Under the pieces are notes generated by a model, which saw nothing but the letters and a program-made list of their open reading frames with translations, was not told the origin of the DNA and did no database searches. From positions 1 through 7,696 of the forward strand of contig DUMX01000337.1 in NCBI GenBank assembly GCA_012839665.1: a DNA stretch of 7,696 bases, in the 5' to 3' direction. Within the stretch, counting starts at the first letter, position 1. Every line of letters begins with the position of its first letter. This DNA is from Gelria sp. (lineage in GTDB: Bacteria > Bacillota > Syntrophomonadia > Syntrophomonadales > Syntrophomonadaceae). Of this stretch, positions 6,514 through 7,696 are shown piece by piece. The translations under genes and the position numbers were made by a program.

Positions 6514-6731
6514 CCTTACCGGCAAAGCGAGACTGGTTTTTTTGGAAATAGTCCTGCACATCTACTATGAAATCCCGTTCCCCTTTATTAAGATGAACCG
6601 GACTTACCTTTACCTGGTTGTTATCCAGGTAAATCAGGGGTTGATAGAAAACGAATAACTTATTATTTATTGAGTAATGGTGATTTATGGATGATGGAGA
6701 GTTGGTGGAGGTCAGTCACCCAGTCCTCAAT
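6506..6731 (-). pseudogene. Fragment resembling the restriction/helicase subunit of a type III system
   Basis: The main frame (6715-6509) reads KLFVFYQPLIYLDNNQVKV, then SPVHLNKGERDFIVDVQDYF and RFAGKEM before TAG at 6506-6508. The pattern of an LNKGE turn, a helix ending in DYF and an F-GKE strand is what I recall from the nuclease end of large DEAD/DEAH type III restriction subunits, where it precedes a LLRN motif. An overlapping frame upstream (IEDWVTDLHQLSIIHK, 6731-6668) looks like its continuation after a frameshift near 6670. The ends are missing on both sides. It is the kind of protein expected to pair with the large methyltransferase at 1-2873, but it lies on the far side of that gene, so it is a relic of another or rearranged copy. 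Family call from memory of motifs only. Confidence 0.45.
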
Positions 6732-6787
6732 TTACAATAGGCGCTGTTCACTCTTGAACTTTCTCTTTGAACTGCGACACAGTTATC

Positions 6788-7042
6788 TTAATAGTGGCCT
6801 AGACAGGAAATAATATTTATATTGTTTCCTTCAATAGAATAAATCAGCCTGTGCTCATTATTGATTCTTCTGCTCCAAAAACCGGATAATTCATGCTTTA
6901 ACGGTTCTGGTTTTCCAATGCCCATATTACCGTTGCGTTCAATGTCTTTAATTAACTCATTAATGCGTTTTAAGATTTGCCGATTTTCATTTTGCCAATA
7001 CAGGTATTCTTGCCAGGCCGTATTAGTAAAGATTTTATTCAT
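6788..7042 (-). CDS. yoeB: YoeB toxin, ribosome-dependent mRNA interferase
   Basis: This 84-residue toxin has the same length as E. coli YoeB and every catalytic residue in register. E46 is in GKPEPLKH, R65 in NNEHRLIYS, and H83-Y84 form the C-terminal CLGHY end. The ELSGFWSRRI stretch at 51-60 is the family hallmark. YoeB docks in the ribosomal A site and cuts mRNA during translation; YefM binds its C-terminus to block this. The ATG at 7042 is preferred over a TTG at 7048 because it gives the family length and has GGAG seven bases upstream. The gene overlaps the antitoxin by 8 bases. Intact and probably active. The 3' end abuts decayed sequence. Confidence 0.95.
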   Translation of the reverse strand: MNKIFTNTAWQEYLYWQNENRQILKRINELIKDIERNGNMGIGKPEPLKHELSGFWSRRINNEHRLIYSIEGNNINIISCLGHY

Positions 7043-7289
7043 TATCAAGCTCCATATTAACTGTCTTTCCTGATTTCAATTCTTCAATCGACTTCAATAG
7101 CTTATTATAGTATTCAGGATTACTTCTGACATAAAGGTTTTCCAAAAGGTTATTGTATTCACTCTCGGAAATTAGCACTACATTGCCACCGTTCTTTCTG
7201 GTAACTATTATAGTTTCGAGATCTTGATTAGCAGCATCGCAATATTTTTTTAAGTTACTTCGCAAAGTTGAGTAATTTACAGCTAGCAC
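7035..7289 (-). CDS. yefM: YefM antitoxin and autorepressor
   Basis: This 84-residue antitoxin of YoeB begins with LAVNYSTLRSNLKKYCDAA, the YefM DNA-binding N-terminus, then has IIVTRKNGGNVVLISESEYN at 27-46, the core of the Phd/YefM fold. The C-terminal helices (NPEYYNKLLKSIEELKSGK) wrap the toxin. The GTG at 7289 is chosen because GGAGG (7302-7298) lies eight bases upstream and the protein then starts where the family starts; an upstream in-frame extension to 7340 would run through the operator. The gene is first in its operon and overlaps yoeB by 8 bases. Autorepression through the palindrome at 7303-7318 is very likely. Confidence 0.93.
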   Translation of the reverse strand: MLAVNYSTLRSNLKKYCDAANQDLETIIVTRKNGGNVVLISESEYNNLLENLYVRSNPEYYNKLLKSIEELKSGKTVNMELDNE

Positions 7290-7302
7290 AAAAATCACCT
7301 CC

Positions 7303-7340
7303 GTACAATATATTGTACAATCACAAACATAATAGGTCAA
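7303..7340 (-). promoter_or_regulatory. yefM promoter with perfect GTAC palindrome operator
   Basis: TTGACC (7340-7335), a 17-base spacer and TACAAT (7317-7312) form a strong sigma-A-like promoter on the minus strand. The perfect 16-bp palindrome GTACAATATATTGTAC at 7303-7318 covers the -10 and lies just before the ribosome binding site. It carries TGTACA on the right side, the core bound by YefM in E. coli. Occupation would block transcription. Confidence 0.8.
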
Positions 7341-7343
7341 GTA

Positions 7344-7425
7344 ATGGCATTGAGTTTAAACAATTAACATGATGCTTACTGCACATCATAAAAAGACCGT
7401 GCAGTACTAATATCAATAATGCCAT
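7344..7425. repeat. Nested inverted repeats upstream of the yefM promoter
   Basis: The outer arms ATGGCATT (7344-7351) and AATGCCAT (7418-7425) and the inner arms TACTGCAC (7377-7384) and GTGCAGTA (7399-7406) are all perfect 8-bp complements. ATGATG (7369-7374) and CATCAT (7384-7389) form a competing 6-bp stem. The region lies upstream of the -35, so it is not in the yefM transcript. It could be a terminator-like structure for leftward transcription from beyond the window, or a protein site. No coding frame is convincing here. Confidence 0.45.
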
Positions 7426-7480
7426 ATATTATGCTTTAGGTTGGAGCGTCTCCCCTCCCTGGTTCTCCCCTATCGTTCCA
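7426..7480. other. Short spacer with CT-rich repeats before the palindrome
   Basis: TCTCCCCT occurs twice, at about 7450 and 7465, within a CT-rich tract. A related TTCTCCCCTAC is at 6402-6412. These could be remnants of a dispersed repeat, but two or three short matches are not enough to name one. No gene was seen. Confidence 0.3.
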
Positions 7481-7696
7481 AATTGTTAATAAAAGCCCCC
7501 CCGGGCAGGATATTCAAATACTTACGGTCTATTTCCACATCGTTACCGCAGTGGAAACCGTCTATTTTTGGCCAGATCTGGCTGAATGCTTTAAAGAAAT
7601 AATGGCCAAAAATAGACGGCTTCCACTGCGGTAACGATGTGGAAATAGACCGTAAGTATTTGAATATCCTGCCCGGGGGGGCTTTTATTAACAATT
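7481..7696. repeat. 94-bp near-perfect inverted repeat with a 28-base centre, ending at the window edge
   Basis: The left arm 7481-7574 and right arm 7603-7696 are reverse complements with a single mismatch (A at 7557 against C at 7620). The centre 7575-7602 is 28 bases. The arms meet at the self-complementary TGGCCA. Bases 7481-7536 and their mirror are not found elsewhere in the window; the rest of the left arm plus the centre is a copy of 4421-4486. Because the window stops at the last paired base, the arms may be longer. The reading frame across the palindrome encodes only a mirror-image peptide and is not taken as a gene. Possible origins are an amplification or assembly chimera, a template-switch inversion, or a hairpin mobile element. 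Confidence 0.95.
7537..7602 (+). repeat. Exact 66-bp duplicate of an internal piece of the 4075-4704 methyltransferase gene
   Basis: All 66 bases equal 4421-4486 in the same orientation. The match starts at ACATCG (preceding base C here, G in the gene) and stops after AAATAA, the last base before the right arm of the palindrome. It encodes about residues 116-138 of the methyltransferase without start or stop. The left 38 bases lie in the left arm and the last 28 are the hairpin centre. The mirrored copy in the right arm differs from the gene at one base, so the left arm is the copy faithful to the gene. Confidence 0.97.

Noticed and set aside
6861..7073. Plus-strand open frame of 70 codons
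   Set aside because: It is antisense to yoeB, whose catalytic residues are all in place.
7470..7694. Minus-strand open frame of 74 codons across the palindrome
   Set aside because: The peptide is a by-product of the inverted repeat and of antisense methyltransferase sequence; there is no independent evidence of a gene.
7481..7696. Hairpin telomere of a linear replicon
   Set aside because: A closed telomere read through would give a perfect palindrome with a tiny loop; here the centre is 28 bases and derives from a gene elsewhere in the window.

Overview
The window looks like bacterial accessory DNA, probably from an anaerobic Firmicute of the Clostridia type. The grounds are moderate-to-low GC (about 40 percent by eye), strong AGGAGG-like ribosome binding sites, use of GTG and TTG starts, and sigma-A-like promoters with 17-bp spacers. 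The genus is not identifiable from what can be seen. No tRNA, rRNA, CRISPR array or intact transposase was seen.

Layout. Positions 1-2873 (minus) hold nearly all of a very large beta-class DNA methyltransferase, a Mod-like subunit of a type III-type restriction-modification system; its C-terminus runs off the left edge. Positions 3172-3793 (minus) hold a two-gene toxin-antitoxin-like operon: an antitoxin with a Phd-like N-terminus and a small basic HicA-like partner. Positions 4075-4704 (plus) and 4823-5470 (minus) are two convergent class I SAM-dependent methyltransferases, separated by a frameshifted 38-codon relic. Positions 5621-6225 (plus) are a Phd/ParE operon. Positions 6260-6731 (minus) are decayed coding DNA: an unidentified protein and a fragment that reads like the restriction/helicase subunit of a type III system. 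Positions 6788-7289 (minus) are a YefM/YoeB operon with all catalytic residues of YoeB. Positions 7481-7696 form a near-perfect 94-bp inverted repeat reaching the right edge.

How it fits together. Restriction-modification genes, three antitoxin-led operons and gene debris side by side are the usual picture of a defence/stability island. The three operons share one regulatory logic: a GTAC-containing operator lies over the -10 element just upstream of the antitoxin start, as in YefM/Phd autoregulation.

The strangest object is the terminal palindrome. Its centre holds an exact 66-bp copy of positions 4421-4486, an internal piece of the first small methyltransferase gene, and this copy ends exactly where the right arm begins. 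It may be an amplification or assembly chimera at a contig end, a template-switch product in the genome, or a hairpin element that captured a gene piece. Long reads across the right edge would decide.
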